DNA from: Methylobacterium currus
GTDB taxonomy: Bacteria; Pseudomonadota; Alphaproteobacteria; Rhizobiales; Beijerinckiaceae
Length of the DNA stretch: 64,000 nucleotides
Direction: 5' to 3'
Assembly (NCBI RefSeq): GCF_003058325.1
Contig: NZ_CP028844.1
Span: 456,001 to 520,000, forward strand
Of this stretch, positions 48,296-57,905 are shown piece by piece. The notes under the pieces are model-generated. The model was not told where the DNA came from. It saw only the letters and a list, made by a program, of their open reading frames with translations, and made no database searches. Both the position numbers and the translations under genes were made by a program. How positions within the stretch are numbered: the first letter of the stretch is position 1; each line of letters starts with the position of its first letter.

Positions 48296-48374
48296 TGCAG
48301 CTCACAAAACTCCCGCTGCACCGGCGCCGCCACAGCGAGCGACAAGAGGGACCGGGAGTTTTGTGAGAGACACT
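48294..48374. repeat. 81-bp palindromic element, copy B (after livF)
   Basis: Inverted homologue of 46785-46865. 15-bp arms 48301-48315 and 48353-48367 pair perfectly. It begins at the TAG stop of livF (TAGTG, as in copy A after livM) and ends AGAGACACT. In this position it may act as a terminator or processing stem between livF and the amidase gene. Confidence 0.88.
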
Positions 48375-48420
48375 TAGCCGATACGAATCTTCTCTCACAA
48401 CCCAACCAAGGAGACGCCCC

Positions 48421-49935
48421 ATGGCCATCACCCGCCCGAGCGCAGCCCAGGTCCGCGAGCTCGCCGCCAGCCTGTATATGTCGCTGTCGCCCGAGGAGGC
48501 TGCCGCCTATCGCGCCCTGATGGAGGCCTCGTTCGACGCCTACGACGTGATCGACGCCCTGCCCGACCACATCCCCGCGGTGAAGTATCCCCGCACCCCC
48601 GGCACCCGGCCCAGCCCTGAGGAGAACCCCCTCGGCGCCTGGTACTGGAAGAGCGAGGTGAAGGGCGCCGACACCGGCAAGCTCGCGGGCAAGACCGTCG
48701 CGCTCAAGGACAACGTCGCGCTCGCCGGCGTGCCGATGATGAACGGCGCCTCGACCCTCGAAGGCTTCGTGCCGGCCTCGGACGCCACCATCGTGACCCG
48801 GATGCTGGATGCCGGCGCGACGATCCTCGGCAAGGCGGTGTGCGAGCATTTCTGCCTCTCGGGCGGCAGCCACACCTCCGATCCGGGGCCGGTCCACAAC
48901 CCGCACCGGATGGGCTACTCGGCCGGCGGCTCGTCCTCGGGCAGCGGCGCGCTCGTCGCCGCCGGCGAGGTCGACCTGGCGATCGGCGGCGACCAGGGCG
49001 GGTCGATCCGCATCCCGGCCTCGTATTGCGGCATCTACGGGATGAAGCCGACCCACGGCCTCGTTCCCTATACCGGCGTGATGCCGATCGAGACCACGAT
49101 CGACCATACCGGCCCGATGACCGCGAGCGTCGCCGACAACGCCCTGCTGCTCGAAGTCCTGGCCGGACCCGACGGGCTCGACCCGCGCCAATACGCGCCG
49201 CAGGTCGCCGCCTATACGGAAGCGCTGAAGAAGGGCGCGAAGGGCCTGAAGATCGGCCTCCTCATGGAGGGGTTTGCCGCGCCCGGCATGCAGGAGGCGG
49301 TGGCTGACAAGGTCCGCGCGGCTGCTGCCCGATTCGAGGGCTTGGGCGCCACGATCGAGGAGGTCTCGCTGCCGGCCTACCGGACGGCGGCGGCGGTGTG
49401 GACGCCGATCGGCCTCGAGGGCCTGACGCAGCAGATGATGCTCGGCAACGGCATGGGCTTCAACTGGAAGGGCGCCTACGATGTCGGCCTGTTCGACTTC
49501 CACTCCGCCTGGCGCGACAAGGCCGACGACCTCTCCGAGACGCTGAAGATCTCGATGCTGATCGGCCAGTGGGGCCTGACGCATTACCGCGGCCGCTACT
49601 ACGCCAAGGCGCAGAACCTCGCCCGCAAGGTGCGGGAGGATTTTGCGGCCTGCTTCAAGACCTACGACCTGCTGCTCTGCCCGACCCTGCCATGCACCGC
49701 CACCAAGCTGCCGGAGAAGGACGCGCCGCTGGAAGAGATCATCGCCCGCGCCTTCGAGATGGTCGCCTCGACCTCGCCGATGGACGTGACCGGCAACCCC
49801 TCGATGTCGATCCCCTGCGGCCTCGTCGACGGCCTGCCGGTCGGGCTGATGCTGACGGCGCGTGACTGGAACGAGAGCGCGATCTACCAGGCCGCCGCCG
49901 CCTTCGAGGCCGCCGGCGACTGGAAGACCTTCTGA
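48421..49935 (+). CDS. Amidase, signature family (nitrile-hydratase-associated type)
   Basis: 504-residue amidase that hydrolyses carboxamides to acid and ammonia. Catalytic Ser-cisSer-Lys triad: K96 in [17 protein letters not shown]171 in SAGGSSSGS, and nucleophile S195 in [12 protein letters not shown]. Numbering and sequence match the Rhodococcus amidase linked to nitrile hydratase (K96, S171, S195), including the N-terminal helical domain with YDVIDAL and ENPLGAWYW. No nitrile hydratase genes are in the window. A strong AAGGAG precedes the ATG. It sits just after a LivHMGF transporter with a urea/amide-type binding protein, so uptake and hydrolysis of amides are likely coupled. Confidence 0.95.
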   Translation: MAITRPSAAQVRELAASLYMSLSPEEAAAYRALMEASFDAYDVIDALPDHIPAVKYPRTPGTRPSPEENPLGAWYWKSEVKGADTGKLAGKTVALKDNVALAGVPMMNGASTLEGFVPASDATIVTRMLDAGATILGKAVCEHFCLSGGSHTSDPGPVHNPHRMGYSAGGSSSGSGALVAAGEVDLAIGGDQGGSIRIPASYCGIYGMKPTHGLVPYTGVMPIETTIDHTGPMTASVADNALLLEVLAGPDGLDPRQYAPQVAAYTEALKKGAKGLKIGLLMEGFAAPGMQEAVADKVRAAAARFEGLGATIEEVSLPAYRTAAAVWTPIGLEGLTQQMMLGNGMGFNWKGAYDVGLFDFHSAWRDKADDLSETLKISMLIGQWGLTHYRGRYYAKAQNLARKVREDFAACFKTYDLLLCPTLPCTATKLPEKDAPLEEIIARAFEMVASTSPMDVTGNPSMSIPCGLVDGLPVGLMLTARDWNESAIYQAAAAFEAAGDWKTF

Positions 49936-49943
49936 GGCCGGCG

Positions 49944-50240
49944 GTGAAGACCATCAGCGCCATCCTCCGCGCCAAGCCGGGCGCGGAGGCCACCTTAAGG
50001 GCTGCCCTCCTCGACGTAGCGGCCCACGTCGCCGCGAACGAGCCGGACACGGTCGGCTTCTTCGTCTCGCAGGATGAGGGCGATCCCACCCGCTTCACGA
50101 CCTACGAGCGGTTCGCCGACGCTGCGGCCATGGACCGGCACAATGGCTCGGAGGCGGTGGCGCGGTTCTTCAGCATCGCGCAGCCGCTCCTCGACGGCGA
50201 GGTGATCCTGGTGACGGCCGACGAGATCTCGGCCCGGTGA
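49944..50240 (+). CDS. Antibiotic biosynthesis monooxygenase (ABM) fold protein
   Basis: 98-residue dimeric alpha/beta barrel (ABM/YgiN-like) protein. VKTISAILRAKPGAEATLRA, then FFVSQDEGDPTRFTTYERFA with the conserved Tyr-Glu, HNGSEAVARFF and the closing LVTADEI match the fold. Family members are quinol or aromatic monooxygenases or heme-degrading enzymes; many have unknown roles. GTG start at 49944, 8 bp after the amidase stop, so it is probably cotranscribed with it. Involvement in processing the amidase product is a guess. Confidence 0.85.
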   Translation: MKTISAILRAKPGAEATLRAALLDVAAHVAANEPDTVGFFVSQDEGDPTRFTTYERFADAAAMDRHNGSEAVARFFSIAQPLLDGEVILVTADEISAR

Positions 50241-50393
50241 GACGGAACGCAAGACGAGGCGGAACTCTCCCCGACCACATTCGACGTTATCCCTGGGCTC
50301 GACGAAGTCGAGAACCGGCGATCCATCACCGCTGACGCTTTGGAAGAGGTCGGAACGCGCACCGACAGATCCGGCATCGTCAGCGGTTCGCGA

Positions 50394-50424
50394 ATCCCGG
50401 GTTCCGCTTTCGCGGCTCCGGGAT
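50394..50424. repeat. REP-like palindrome, ATCCCGG type
   Basis: ATCCCGG/CCGGGAT (50394-50400 with 50418-50424) with an inner CCGC/GCGG stem. It lies between the convergent ABM and second amidase genes. The ends resemble the palindrome at 40419. Confidence 0.65.
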
Positions 50425-50470
50425 GACGTCGAGAGGGTTGGATTCGCCGGTGGCGACGAAGGCCTTTGGC

Positions 50471-51874
50471 TCAAGCCAGATCCGCCGGCCGCAGCGTATG
50501 CCAATCGGTCACCTGCTGGACCGCGTGGCCGGACCGGCAGAGCATCCCTTCCGACAGGTGCGGCCCGACGAGCTGGACGCTCAACGGCAGCCCGGCGGCG
50601 TCGATCCCCGCCGGCAGGGTGATGGTCGGGCTGCCGGAGAAGTTGAACGGCGCGGTGAAGCGCAGGATGCGCAGCAGGACCTCCGGGTCCTGGCCGTACT
50701 CGCCCATCCGGGCGAGGCTCGGGACCGGCACCGGCATGGTCGGCACCAGGAGAAGGTCGACCTTCTCGAACAGGGCGGCGAGCGCGCCCGAGAAGTCCAA
50801 CCGGTCGTGGATGACCGCCCCGAGTTCCAGGCCGGTGACGCGCCGACCCTGGTCAATCAGCCCGGCGAGGTCCGGGCCGTACTCGGCGGCCCGCGCCGGA
50901 TAGGTGTCCCGGTGGGCGAGCGCGGTCTCGACCGAGCAGAACGGGATCCAGCCGCGCACCAGCCGGTCGGTCGGCGGCATCGCGACCTCGACGACGCGGG
51001 CGCCGAGGTCGCGCAATACCGCCTCGACGCGATCGAGGGCCGCCACCACTTCCGGGTCGATCCCCTCGGTAGTGAAAAACCGGTCGATGCCGATCGTGAG
51101 GCCACGGACCGGCCGGGCTTTACCACCGAGTTCGACGTCGACCGGCGCCGTCAGAGTGGTCGGGTCGCGCGGATCGGCGCCCGCGATCACCCCGAGGATC
51201 GCTGCCGCGTCGGCGGCGCTGCGGGCCATCGGGCCGACATGGTCGAGGGAGGCGGCGAGCGGAAACACGCCGTGGCGGCTCACCCGGCCCCAGGTCGGCT
51301 TGATGCCGGTGAGCCCGCAGGTCGCGGAGGGAAAGCGGATCGAGCCGCCGGTGTCCGAGCCGAGCGACCCGAAGCACAGCCGCGCCGCGGTGGCGGCGCC
51401 CGACCCCGTCGAGGACGAGCCGAGCCAGTGGCCGCGGCCCCAGGGGTTGAGCGGGCCCGGATTGTCCGGATGGTGGCTGGTATAGGCGCCCTCGGTCATC
51501 GCGAGCTTGCCGAGGATCACCGCACCGCCCTGCTCCAGCCGCGCGACCACCGTGGCGTCGGTGTCCGGCACGCGCTCGCGATGGATCACCGTGCCGGCGC
51601 CGGTGGGGGCGAAATGTGTGTCGCACAGGTCCTTGATGCCGAGGGGGACGCCGTGCAGCGGGCCGCGGCTGATGCCCCGGGCCGTCTCCCGGTCCGCCCG
51701 GGCGGCGGCGTCAAGCGCGTGCTCCGCCGTGACCGTGGCATAGCAGCGATACTCGCCGTCGAGGGCTTCGATGCGATCGAGCATCGCTGTCGTTACCTCG
51801 ACCGCGCTCACCTCCCAGCGGCGGATCGCCTCGGCGATGAAGACCAGGGATTCATCGTGCAGGCTCGCGGACAT
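50471..51874 (-). CDS. Amidase, signature family (second copy)
   Basis: 467-residue amidase-signature enzyme, distinct in sequence from the one at 48421. The triad is K81 in GVPLGIKDLCDT, S154 in GSSSTGSGAA, and nucleophile S178 in GSDTGGSIRFPSA; the 24-residue spacing between the two serines is identical in both amidases. The C-terminal half holds FNFSGSPTITLPAGI, the usual conserved block. Its ATG at 51874 faces a divergent AraC regulator. The HFAPTGAGTVIHR loop after the lysine fits aryl/alkyl amidases or glutamyl-amidotransferase A-like hydrolases; substrate unknown. Confidence 0.92.
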   Translation of the reverse strand: MSASLHDESLVFIAEAIRRWEVSAVEVTTAMLDRIEALDGEYRCYATVTAEHALDAAARADRETARGISRGPLHGVPLGIKDLCDTHFAPTGAGTVIHRERVPDTDATVVARLEQGGAVILGKLAMTEGAYTSHHPDNPGPLNPWGRGHWLGSSSTGSGAATAARLCFGSLGSDTGGSIRFPSATCGLTGIKPTWGRVSRHGVFPLAASLDHVGPMARSAADAAAILGVIAGADPRDPTTLTAPVDVELGGKARPVRGLTIGIDRFFTTEGIDPEVVAALDRVEAVLRDLGARVVEVAMPPTDRLVRGWIPFCSVETALAHRDTYPARAAEYGPDLAGLIDQGRRVTGLELGAVIHDRLDFSGALAALFEKVDLLLVPTMPVPVPSLARMGEYGQDPEVLLRILRFTAPFNFSGSPTITLPAGIDAAGLPLSVQLVGPHLSEGMLCRSGHAVQQVTDWHTLRPADLA

Positions 51875-52078
51875 CGGTGGTCTCTCCCGGAGTGCGGCCG
51901 CATCCTCGCGGCGGAGCCGGCGACCGTCTTGCCTCGAAGGGTCAACGCGCTTGGCCCGTGATTGTCAGACTCCGGCATGGCTGGCATCGTCATTGCTTGA
52001 GCCGGTGCGGACACACAGCAGAGCGGCCCGCTCGACGAGTGCCGCCGTCCATGCCGCCGAGACGTCGGAGGGACAGTC

Positions 52079-53071
52079 ATGGCACCGCTCAACTCCTCTT
52101 CCCTGTCGACCTGCTCCCCGCCGCCCGCGCCGATCACCACCTTCGACACCAACGTGCTCGCCGAGAAGTACCGCTTCTCCTACTGGCGCGACGCGATCTG
52201 CGCCCATCTGAGCCCGTCGGAGACGATGCGGAAGATCGACGACGCGCCGTTCGCGGCGCGGCTGCGCAAGGTGGCGCTCGGCAAGGTGAATGTCTGCGAC
52301 ATCCGCTTCTCGCCGATGGAGAACCGCCGCGACGCCGCCTGCCTGCGGCGGATGCCGGACGACGACGTGTTCGTGGCGCTGATGAAGACCGGCACCGGCC
52401 GTCTGGTGCAGGACGACCGCTGCGCCCTTCCGGCGGTCGGCGACCTGGTGGTCTACGATTCGGCCCGGCCGTTCCTGTGGGAGTTCGAGCAGGACACGCG
52501 GATGATCGTCGCCCGGATGGCCCGGCGGCAGATGGCGGCGCGGCTGCCCGATTTCGAGCACCTGGCCGCGCGGATCATCCGGCCCGACCAGCCCCTCGCC
52601 TCGACCATCGCCCACACGCTGACCGACATCGTCGAACTCGAGGCGCCGTTGAGCGAGAGCTGCTCGCAGCGCCTCGGCAACGCGTTCCTCGAAATGCTCA
52701 CCGCCTCGCTGGAGGCGAGCCTGACGGCGCCGGGGCGCCGTGTCGCCGACGAGGACTTGGTGCGCCAGGCCAAGACCTTCCTGCTCGCCCATATCGAGGA
52801 TCCCGACCTCGATCTCGCCACGGTGGCGAACCGTCTCGGCGTGTCGCTCCGCACCCTGTGCCGCGCCTTCGCGGCGGACGGCACCACGGCGATCCGCTGG
52901 CTGTGGCAGCAGCGGCTGGCCCTCGCCCACCGGCTGCTCGAGGAGGGCCAGGCCCGCAATGTTGGGCAGGTGGTGATGCAATGCGGCTTCAGCGACTTCT
53001 CGCATTTCAGCCGCGCCTTCAAGAAGGCCTACGGGGTGATGCCGAAATCGGTGCTGCGGGCGGCGGGGTGA
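52079..53071 (+). CDS. AraC family transcriptional regulator (NitR-like)
   Basis: 330-residue AraC/XylS regulator. The N-terminal region (AEKYRFSYWRDAICAHL, then GDLVVYDSARPFLWEF) is the AraC-binding-like domain 2 found in NitR, FeaR and OxyR-type regulators of nitrile, amide and amine catabolism. The C-terminal HTH pair lies at 225-325 (DLDLATVANRLGVSLRTLCR and CGFSDFSHFSRAFKKAYGVM). It is divergent from the second amidase, 204 bp apart, so it most likely controls that amidase and perhaps the amide operon (inference). Confidence 0.9.
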   Translation: MAPLNSSSLSTCSPPPAPITTFDTNVLAEKYRFSYWRDAICAHLSPSETMRKIDDAPFAARLRKVALGKVNVCDIRFSPMENRRDAACLRRMPDDDVFVALMKTGTGRLVQDDRCALPAVGDLVVYDSARPFLWEFEQDTRMIVARMARRQMAARLPDFEHLAARIIRPDQPLASTIAHTLTDIVELEAPLSESCSQRLGNAFLEMLTASLEASLTAPGRRVADEDLVRQAKTFLLAHIEDPDLDLATVANRLGVSLRTLCRAFAADGTTAIRWLWQQRLALAHRLLEEGQARNVGQVVMQCGFSDFSHFSRAFKKAYGVMPKSVLRAAG

Positions 53072-53078
53072 ACCCGGA

Positions 53079-53402
53079 TCAGCCTCGCGGCGCCAGGACG
53101 ATCACCGCCGCCCCGGCAAGGCACAGGGCAGCGCCTGCGCAATCGAACCGGTCCGGCCTCTGGCCCTCCGCGGCCCAGAGCCAGGCGAGGGAGGCCGCGA
53201 TGTAGACGCCCCCATAGGCCGCGAAGGCGCGGCCGGCGGCATCGGATTCGGCGAGGGCCAGCAGGAACGCGAAGGCGCCGAGGGACGCTCCCCCCGGCAC
53301 CAGCCAGAGCGGCGAGGCATTCAGCCGCCACCAGGCCCAGACCGAGAAGCATCCGGCGATCTCGGCGAGCGCGGCGGCGGCGTAGAGGAGAAAGGTCGGC
53401 AT
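53079..53402 (-). CDS. ynfA: YnfA family small membrane protein (UPF0060)
   Basis: 107-residue inner-membrane protein with four hydrophobic segments, in the YnfA/UPF0060 family related to SMR drug transporters; the substrate is not settled. Family marks: [20 protein letters not shown], then [20 protein letters not shown] and [20 protein letters not shown]. The ATG at 53402 starts MPTFLLY, as in homologues; a start 18 bp upstream is less likely. It converges on the AraC gene with a 7-bp gap. Confidence 0.9.
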   Translation of the reverse strand: MPTFLLYAAAALAEIAGCFSVWAWWRLNASPLWLVPGGASLGAFAFLLALAESDAAGRAFAAYGGVYIAASLAWLWAAEGQRPDRFDCAGAALCLAGAAVIVLAPRG

Positions 53403-53441
53403 GGCGGGGGCTTCTCCCACGCCATGCCGGTCCCGTGAAGG

Positions 53442-54440
53442 TCAGGCCCGGCGCTTCATCAGCGCCGCCGCCCCGAGGCCGATGCCGGCCATCACCGCCC
53501 CGGTGGTGAGCGGGTGGAGCTTCGCCCGCGTGTAGGTGCTGGTGTGGCGCACCATGCCGGGATGGTCGCCGCGCACGTGGCCGTCCTGGGTCGGGTGATG
53601 GAGGGCGCCGTTCGGGTCGCGCGGCGGCTCGGCGCGCAATTGCTGGCCCGCCATCACCCCGCCGAGGCGGTCGAAGGTGCCGGGGGCGAGCTTCTTGAGA
53701 CCCGTCATCGCCCGGCCGCCGCCACCGACGATGATCTCGCGCTGCGGATACACCGCGGCGTGCAGGATGGCGTGGGCGACCTCGTCCGGGTGGTAGACCG
53801 GCGCCGGCAGCTTCGGCTCGCGCTCGAGGTAGTTGCGGGCGTGCTGCGGGAACGGCGTGTCGATCGCCGCCGGCTTGATCAGCGTCACCGAGACGGGCGC
53901 CCGGTCCAGGTCCAGCTCGGACCGGAGGGCGTCGGTGAAGCCGCGGATGGCGTGCTTGCTCGCCGAATACATCCCCTGGAGCGGGATCGCGAGGTCGGAG
54001 GCGATGCTGCCGAGCTTGATGATCGCACCGCCGCGCCGGCGAAGAGTGGGTACCGCCACCAGCGAGCCATACACCACGCCCCAGAAGTTGGTCTGGAACA
54101 GGCGGTCGTGATCCTCGTCCGAGACCTCCTCCAGACGGCCGTAGATCGAGATGCCGGCATCGTTGACCCAGGTGTCGAAGCCGCCGAAGCGCTGCACCGC
54201 CTTGTCGGCGATGGCCTGAACGTCCTCGCGCCGGCCGACATCGGCGACGACGTGGGTCGCTTCGCCGCCCGAGGCCTCGATCTCCTCCTGAATGACCGCC
54301 AGCGCCTCGGCGTTGCGCGAGGCGAGCACCACCCGCGCGCCGGCCCGCGCTGCCATCCGGGCGGTGGCGAGCCCGATGCCGCTGGAGCCGCCGGTGATGA
54401 CGATCACCTGCTCGTCGAGGGGCTTGTGGGCATGGCTCAT
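53442..54440 (-). CDS. SDR family oxidoreductase with C-terminal extension
   Basis: 332-residue SDR. Cofactor motif TGGSSGIGLATARMAARAG at residues 15-34, NDAG (in place of NNAG) in TWVNDAGISIYG, and the catalytic YSASKHAIRGF. Beyond residue 245, a 90-residue extension includes RTSTYTRAKLHPL and a hydrophobic end (GAVMAGIGLGAAALMKRRA) that could anchor it to the membrane. The ATG at 54440 has a perfect GGAGGATTCC lead. It is divergent from the second Liv operon. Such extended SDRs are common in rhizobia but their substrate is not known. Confidence 0.88.
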   Translation of the reverse strand: MSHAHKPLDEQVIVITGGSSGIGLATARMAARAGARVVLASRNAEALAVIQEEIEASGGEATHVVADVGRREDVQAIADKAVQRFGGFDTWVNDAGISIYGRLEEVSDEDHDRLFQTNFWGVVYGSLVAVPTLRRRGGAIIKLGSIASDLAIPLQGMYSASKHAIRGFTDALRSELDLDRAPVSVTLIKPAAIDTPFPQHARNYLEREPKLPAPVYHPDEVAHAILHAAVYPQREIIVGGGGRAMTGLKKLAPGTFDRLGGVMAGQQLRAEPPRDPNGALHHPTQDGHVRGDHPGMVRHTSTYTRAKLHPLTTGAVMAGIGLGAAALMKRRA

Positions 54441-54665
54441 GGAATCCTCCGTACAGGATGGGGGTATCCAGGCCCTAACGATGGGGGGCGCCCTTCGTTC
54501 ATTCGGCGACTGGCGGACGCCCCCTGCCATATCTCGAACCTCTGGCACGAGACCGAACAAGCTATTGGACACGCGACCACCGCGCCCCCATGATCCCGCC
54601 GCGGCAAGGCCCCCGACGCCAGTTCCAGAGGGGCCCGTCCGCGGTGTAAGTCAGGGAGGAAGCCT

Positions 54666-56009
54666 ATGGCTGGGACGGGTCGTGCCGGGATGCTCACGCG
54701 GCGCGAGGCGCTGATCGGCGCGGGGGCCGCGGGGGCGAGCCTGATGCTGCCGGGCGGCTCCGCCTGGGCGCAGGGCGCGGGCAAGCCCGCCGAGCTGAAG
54801 GTCGGCATCGCCACCTACCTGTCGGGCCCGGCGAGCGTCTTCGGTGTGCCCGGCCGCCAGACCGCCGAGATGCTGTTCGACGAGATCAACGCGGCCGGCG
54901 GGATCAGTGGGGTCAAGGTACGGCCGATCTTCGTCGACGAGGGGCCGGGCGTCGACCACGTCGTCGGCGAATACCGCCGCCTGGTGCAGTCGGAAGGCGT
55001 GCACCTGATCTTCGCGGCGATCTCCTCGGCCGACTGCATCGCCTGCGCGCCGCTCTCCGACGAGCTGAAGCGCCCGACCCTGCTGTGGGATTGCGGCACC
55101 CAGCGCATCTTCGAGGACAACCGCTACACGTACGCCTTCCGCACCCAGGCCAACGCGACGCCGGAGATTCTGGCCGCGCTCCTCTACCTCCTCAAGGTCA
55201 AGCCGGACATTAAGTCGATCGCGGTGATCAACCAGGACTATGCCTGGGGCCGCGATTCCTGGGACATCTTCCGGACTGCGATGAACACCCTGAAGCCCGG
55301 GGTGAAGGTCTCGGCCGAGCTGTTTCCGCGCTTCGGCGCCACCGACTTCTCGACCGAGATCACCCGGGTGCTGGCGCTTCGCCCCGACGTGGTCCTCTCG
55401 ACCTCCTGGGGCGGCGACCTCGACGCGCTGATCCGCCAGGCCTCGGACCGCAAGCTGTTCGAGCGCTCGACCTTCGTGATGCCGCTCGCCGAATCCTCGC
55501 TCCAGCGCGTCGGCAAGGCGCTGCCGGCCGGGCACATCGTCGGCGCCCGCGGCGACCACTGGTTCCTGCACCCGTCGCCGGCCGACCCGGAGCGGCTGAA
55601 GCGCTTCAACGACAGCTACCGCGCCAAGTACAATGCCTGGCCGATCTACCCCTGCTTCCACATGGCGCAAGCGGTCTCGGCGATGAAGGCCGGCATCGAG
55701 AAGGCGGTGGCGGCGAAGGGCGGCGGCTGGCCGACCGATGCGGAGCTCGCCGCGGCCTTCAAGGGCCTCGAATTCCCCTCGCCCACCGCCAGCGTGCGCA
55801 TCCGCGAGGACGGCCAGGGGCTCGAGAACCAGCTCATCGGCACCACGCTGCACTCCGACAAATACCCGTTCCCGGTGCTCACCGACATGATCGTCTTCCC
55901 GGCCGAGACCGTGACGACGCCGGTCGGCCAGAAAAGCGCCGACTGGCTCAAGATGCTGAGCCCCGACATGGTGGCCAAGCTCCCGCAGGCGCAGGCCTTC
56001 AAGAGCTGA
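54666..56009 (+). CDS. Branched-chain amino acid type ABC substrate-binding protein (LivJ/K group)
   Basis: 447-residue periplasmic binding protein. The leader LTRREALIGAGAAGASLMLP, then GGSAWAQ, is a Tat-type signal. Mature motifs: ELKVGIATYLSGPASVFGVP, FDEINAAGGISGVKVRPIFV, and a DYAWGRDSWDIF segment. It carries GGSAWAQ|GAG as the likely cleavage region. AGGGAGGAAG lies just before the ATG. It heads a complete livH-livM-livG-livF-SDR operon. The ligand is unknown; Liv-like systems carry amino acids, aromatic acids and other compounds. Confidence 0.9.
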   Translation: MAGTGRAGMLTRREALIGAGAAGASLMLPGGSAWAQGAGKPAELKVGIATYLSGPASVFGVPGRQTAEMLFDEINAAGGISGVKVRPIFVDEGPGVDHVVGEYRRLVQSEGVHLIFAAISSADCIACAPLSDELKRPTLLWDCGTQRIFEDNRYTYAFRTQANATPEILAALLYLLKVKPDIKSIAVINQDYAWGRDSWDIFRTAMNTLKPGVKVSAELFPRFGATDFSTEITRVLALRPDVVLSTSWGGDLDALIRQASDRKLFERSTFVMPLAESSLQRVGKALPAGHIVGARGDHWFLHPSPADPERLKRFNDSYRAKYNAWPIYPCFHMAQAVSAMKAGIEKAVAAKGGGWPTDAELAAAFKGLEFPSPTASVRIREDGQGLENQLIGTTLHSDKYPFPVLTDMIVFPAETVTTPVGQKSADWLKMLSPDMVAKLPQAQAFKS

Positions 56010-56941
56010 TGGCCTGGCTGTCGGAGAACGGGATCCTCGTCGGGCTCGCCCTGCTCGACGGGCTGTCCTACGCCGCCGCCGTGTTCATGGTGGCGGTGGG
56101 GCTGAACCTGGTGTTCGGCGTGCTGCGGGTGCTCAACGTCGCCCATGGCAGCCTCTATGCCATTGGCGGCTACGCCGCGGCCTCGCTCGGGCTGTTCGCC
56201 ATGTCGCTGGGTGCGCCGCCCTGGCTCGGCCTGCCGATCCTGCTCGCCGCCGCGGTGCTGGTCGGCGCCGTGCTCGGGCCGCTGATCGAGCGGTTCCTGC
56301 TGCGGCGGATGCAGGACCGCGAGCCTGTGCTGCAGCTCCTCGTCACCTTCGCGCTGTTCATGATCCTGGAGGACTTGCAGAAGCTGGTCTGGGGCGTGCA
56401 GCCGGTGGTGTTCGACGCGCCGCTCAAATGGCTCGGCACCGTCGACGTGCCCTTCGGCCAGGACGTGATCCCGTTCACCGCCTACCAGCTCTACGTGCTG
56501 CCGGGGGTGGCGCTCGCCACCCTCGCCATACTCGCCTATGTGCTCCGCTACACGCTGACCGGCCGGATGGTCGTGGCGGTCACGGTCGACCGCGAGGCGG
56601 CCCGCGCCATGGGCATCGACGCCGCCAAGGTGACGATGCTCACCTTCACGGTCGGCGCGGCGCTGGCCGCCCTCGGCGGCGCGCTCGCCGCCCCCACCGT
56701 GTCGCTGGTGCCGGGCGTCGGCGCCTCGACCATCGTGCTCTCCTTCGCGGTCGTGGCGACCGCGGGCCTCGGCCAGATCGAGGGGGCGGCTTTGGCGGCT
56801 CTCCTCATCGGCCTCGGCCGCTCCTTCGCAGTCTACGTCGCGCCCGAATTCGAGGTGGTGGTGCCCTACGCCATCATGGTGGCGGTGCTGCTGTTCCGTC
56901 CGCAGGGGCTGTTCGGCGTGGCGGAGACCCGGCGGATATGA
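56009..56941 (+). CDS. Branched-chain amino acid type ABC permease (LivH), second system
   Basis: 310-residue inner-membrane permease. LDGLSYAAAVFMVAVGLNLV, then FGVLRVLNVAHGSLYAIGGY, is the LivH signature; VDREAARAMGIDAAKVTMLT is the EAA-like cytosolic loop. About eight membrane segments. The start overlaps the last base of the binding-protein stop (TGATGG), so they are tightly coupled. Confidence 0.92.
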   Translation: MAWLSENGILVGLALLDGLSYAAAVFMVAVGLNLVFGVLRVLNVAHGSLYAIGGYAAASLGLFAMSLGAPPWLGLPILLAAAVLVGAVLGPLIERFLLRRMQDREPVLQLLVTFALFMILEDLQKLVWGVQPVVFDAPLKWLGTVDVPFGQDVIPFTAYQLYVLPGVALATLAILAYVLRYTLTGRMVVAVTVDREAARAMGIDAAKVTMLTFTVGAALAALGGALAAPTVSLVPGVGASTIVLSFAVVATAGLGQIEGAALAALLIGLGRSFAVYVAPEFEVVVPYAIMVAVLLFRPQGLFGVAETRRI

Positions 56942-56972
56942 TCTGCGCTCTCACTCAAGGAGGCGTGGCGCC

Positions 56973-57905
56973 ATGACCCGCCGCTCCGAGACCCTTCTCG
57001 CGCTCGCCGGCGCCGTGCTGATCGTCGGGCTTGCCTACGCGGTGCCGTGGCTGCGCTTCGTCCTCACCATCGCGCTCGCCAAGGGGCTCGCGGTGCTGGG
57101 CATCCTGCTCCTGCTGCGGGCCGGCCAGGTCAGCTTCGGCCACGCGCTCTACCTCGCGCTCGCCGCCTACACGGTGGCGTTCGGGGCGATCGCCGTGCCG
57201 GAGGCGCTCCTGCTCGTGCCCCTCGCAGCCTTGCTCGCCGGATTGGTCGGCCTGCTGATCGGGCTCTTCGTGGTGCGCTACCGCGAGATCTTCTTCGGCA
57301 TGCTGAATCTGGCGCTCAGCATGGTGTTCTACTCGGTGCTGGAAAAATTCTACGCGCTGACCCATGGCGCCGACGGCATCCGGCTGCCGCCCGTGACCGT
57401 CCTCGGCCGGCCGCTCGCCGGCGAGGCGGGGGAGTGGACGGTGTTGGGCATCGCGCTCGTCCTGGCGCTGGCCTGCGGCGCGCTGGTGCGGGTGGCCCTG
57501 GCTTCCCCTCTCGGGGAAGCGCTCGCCGGCATCAAGACCCGCGAGACGCGGCTCGACTTCATGGGCGTGTCGCCGAAGCGCGTGCTGCTCGCCGCCTACG
57601 TGGTATCCGCCGTGATGGCGGGCTTTGCCGGGGCGATCATCGCGCTCACCACCCGCCACGTGACGCCGGCACTCAGCTACTGGACCACGTCCGGAGAGCT
57701 CGTCTTCATCGCGATCCTCGGCGGGGCCGGCAGCGTGATCGGGCCGTTCCTGGGCGCCGCGGCCTACGAGCTGACCCGGGTCTACGCCGCCGCCACCTTC
57801 GCCAATGCCTGGCAGATGGTGCTGGGCCTCGTGCTGCTCGGCGTCATCGTGTTCGCGCCGGGCGGGATCTGGGGGATGATCGCGAGCCGCAGGAGGGCCG
57901 CATGA
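56973..57905 (+). CDS. Branched-chain amino acid type ABC permease (LivM), second system
   Basis: 310-residue permease. VLGILLLLRAGQVSFGHALY at the start, RYREIFFGMLNLALSMVFYS and the cytosolic loop IKTRETRLDFMGVSPKRVLL are LivM-like. GGAGG lies 8 bp before the ATG. Overlaps livG as ATGA. The N-terminal 25 residues are hydrophobic without the long leader of some LivM proteins. Confidence 0.92.
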   Translation: MTRRSETLLALAGAVLIVGLAYAVPWLRFVLTIALAKGLAVLGILLLLRAGQVSFGHALYLALAAYTVAFGAIAVPEALLLVPLAALLAGLVGLLIGLFVVRYREIFFGMLNLALSMVFYSVLEKFYALTHGADGIRLPPVTVLGRPLAGEAGEWTVLGIALVLALACGALVRVALASPLGEALAGIKTRETRLDFMGVSPKRVLLAAYVVSAVMAGFAGAIIALTTRHVTPALSYWTTSGELVFIAILGGAGSVIGPFLGAAAYELTRVYAAATFANAWQMVLGLVLLGVIVFAPGGIWGMIASRRRAA

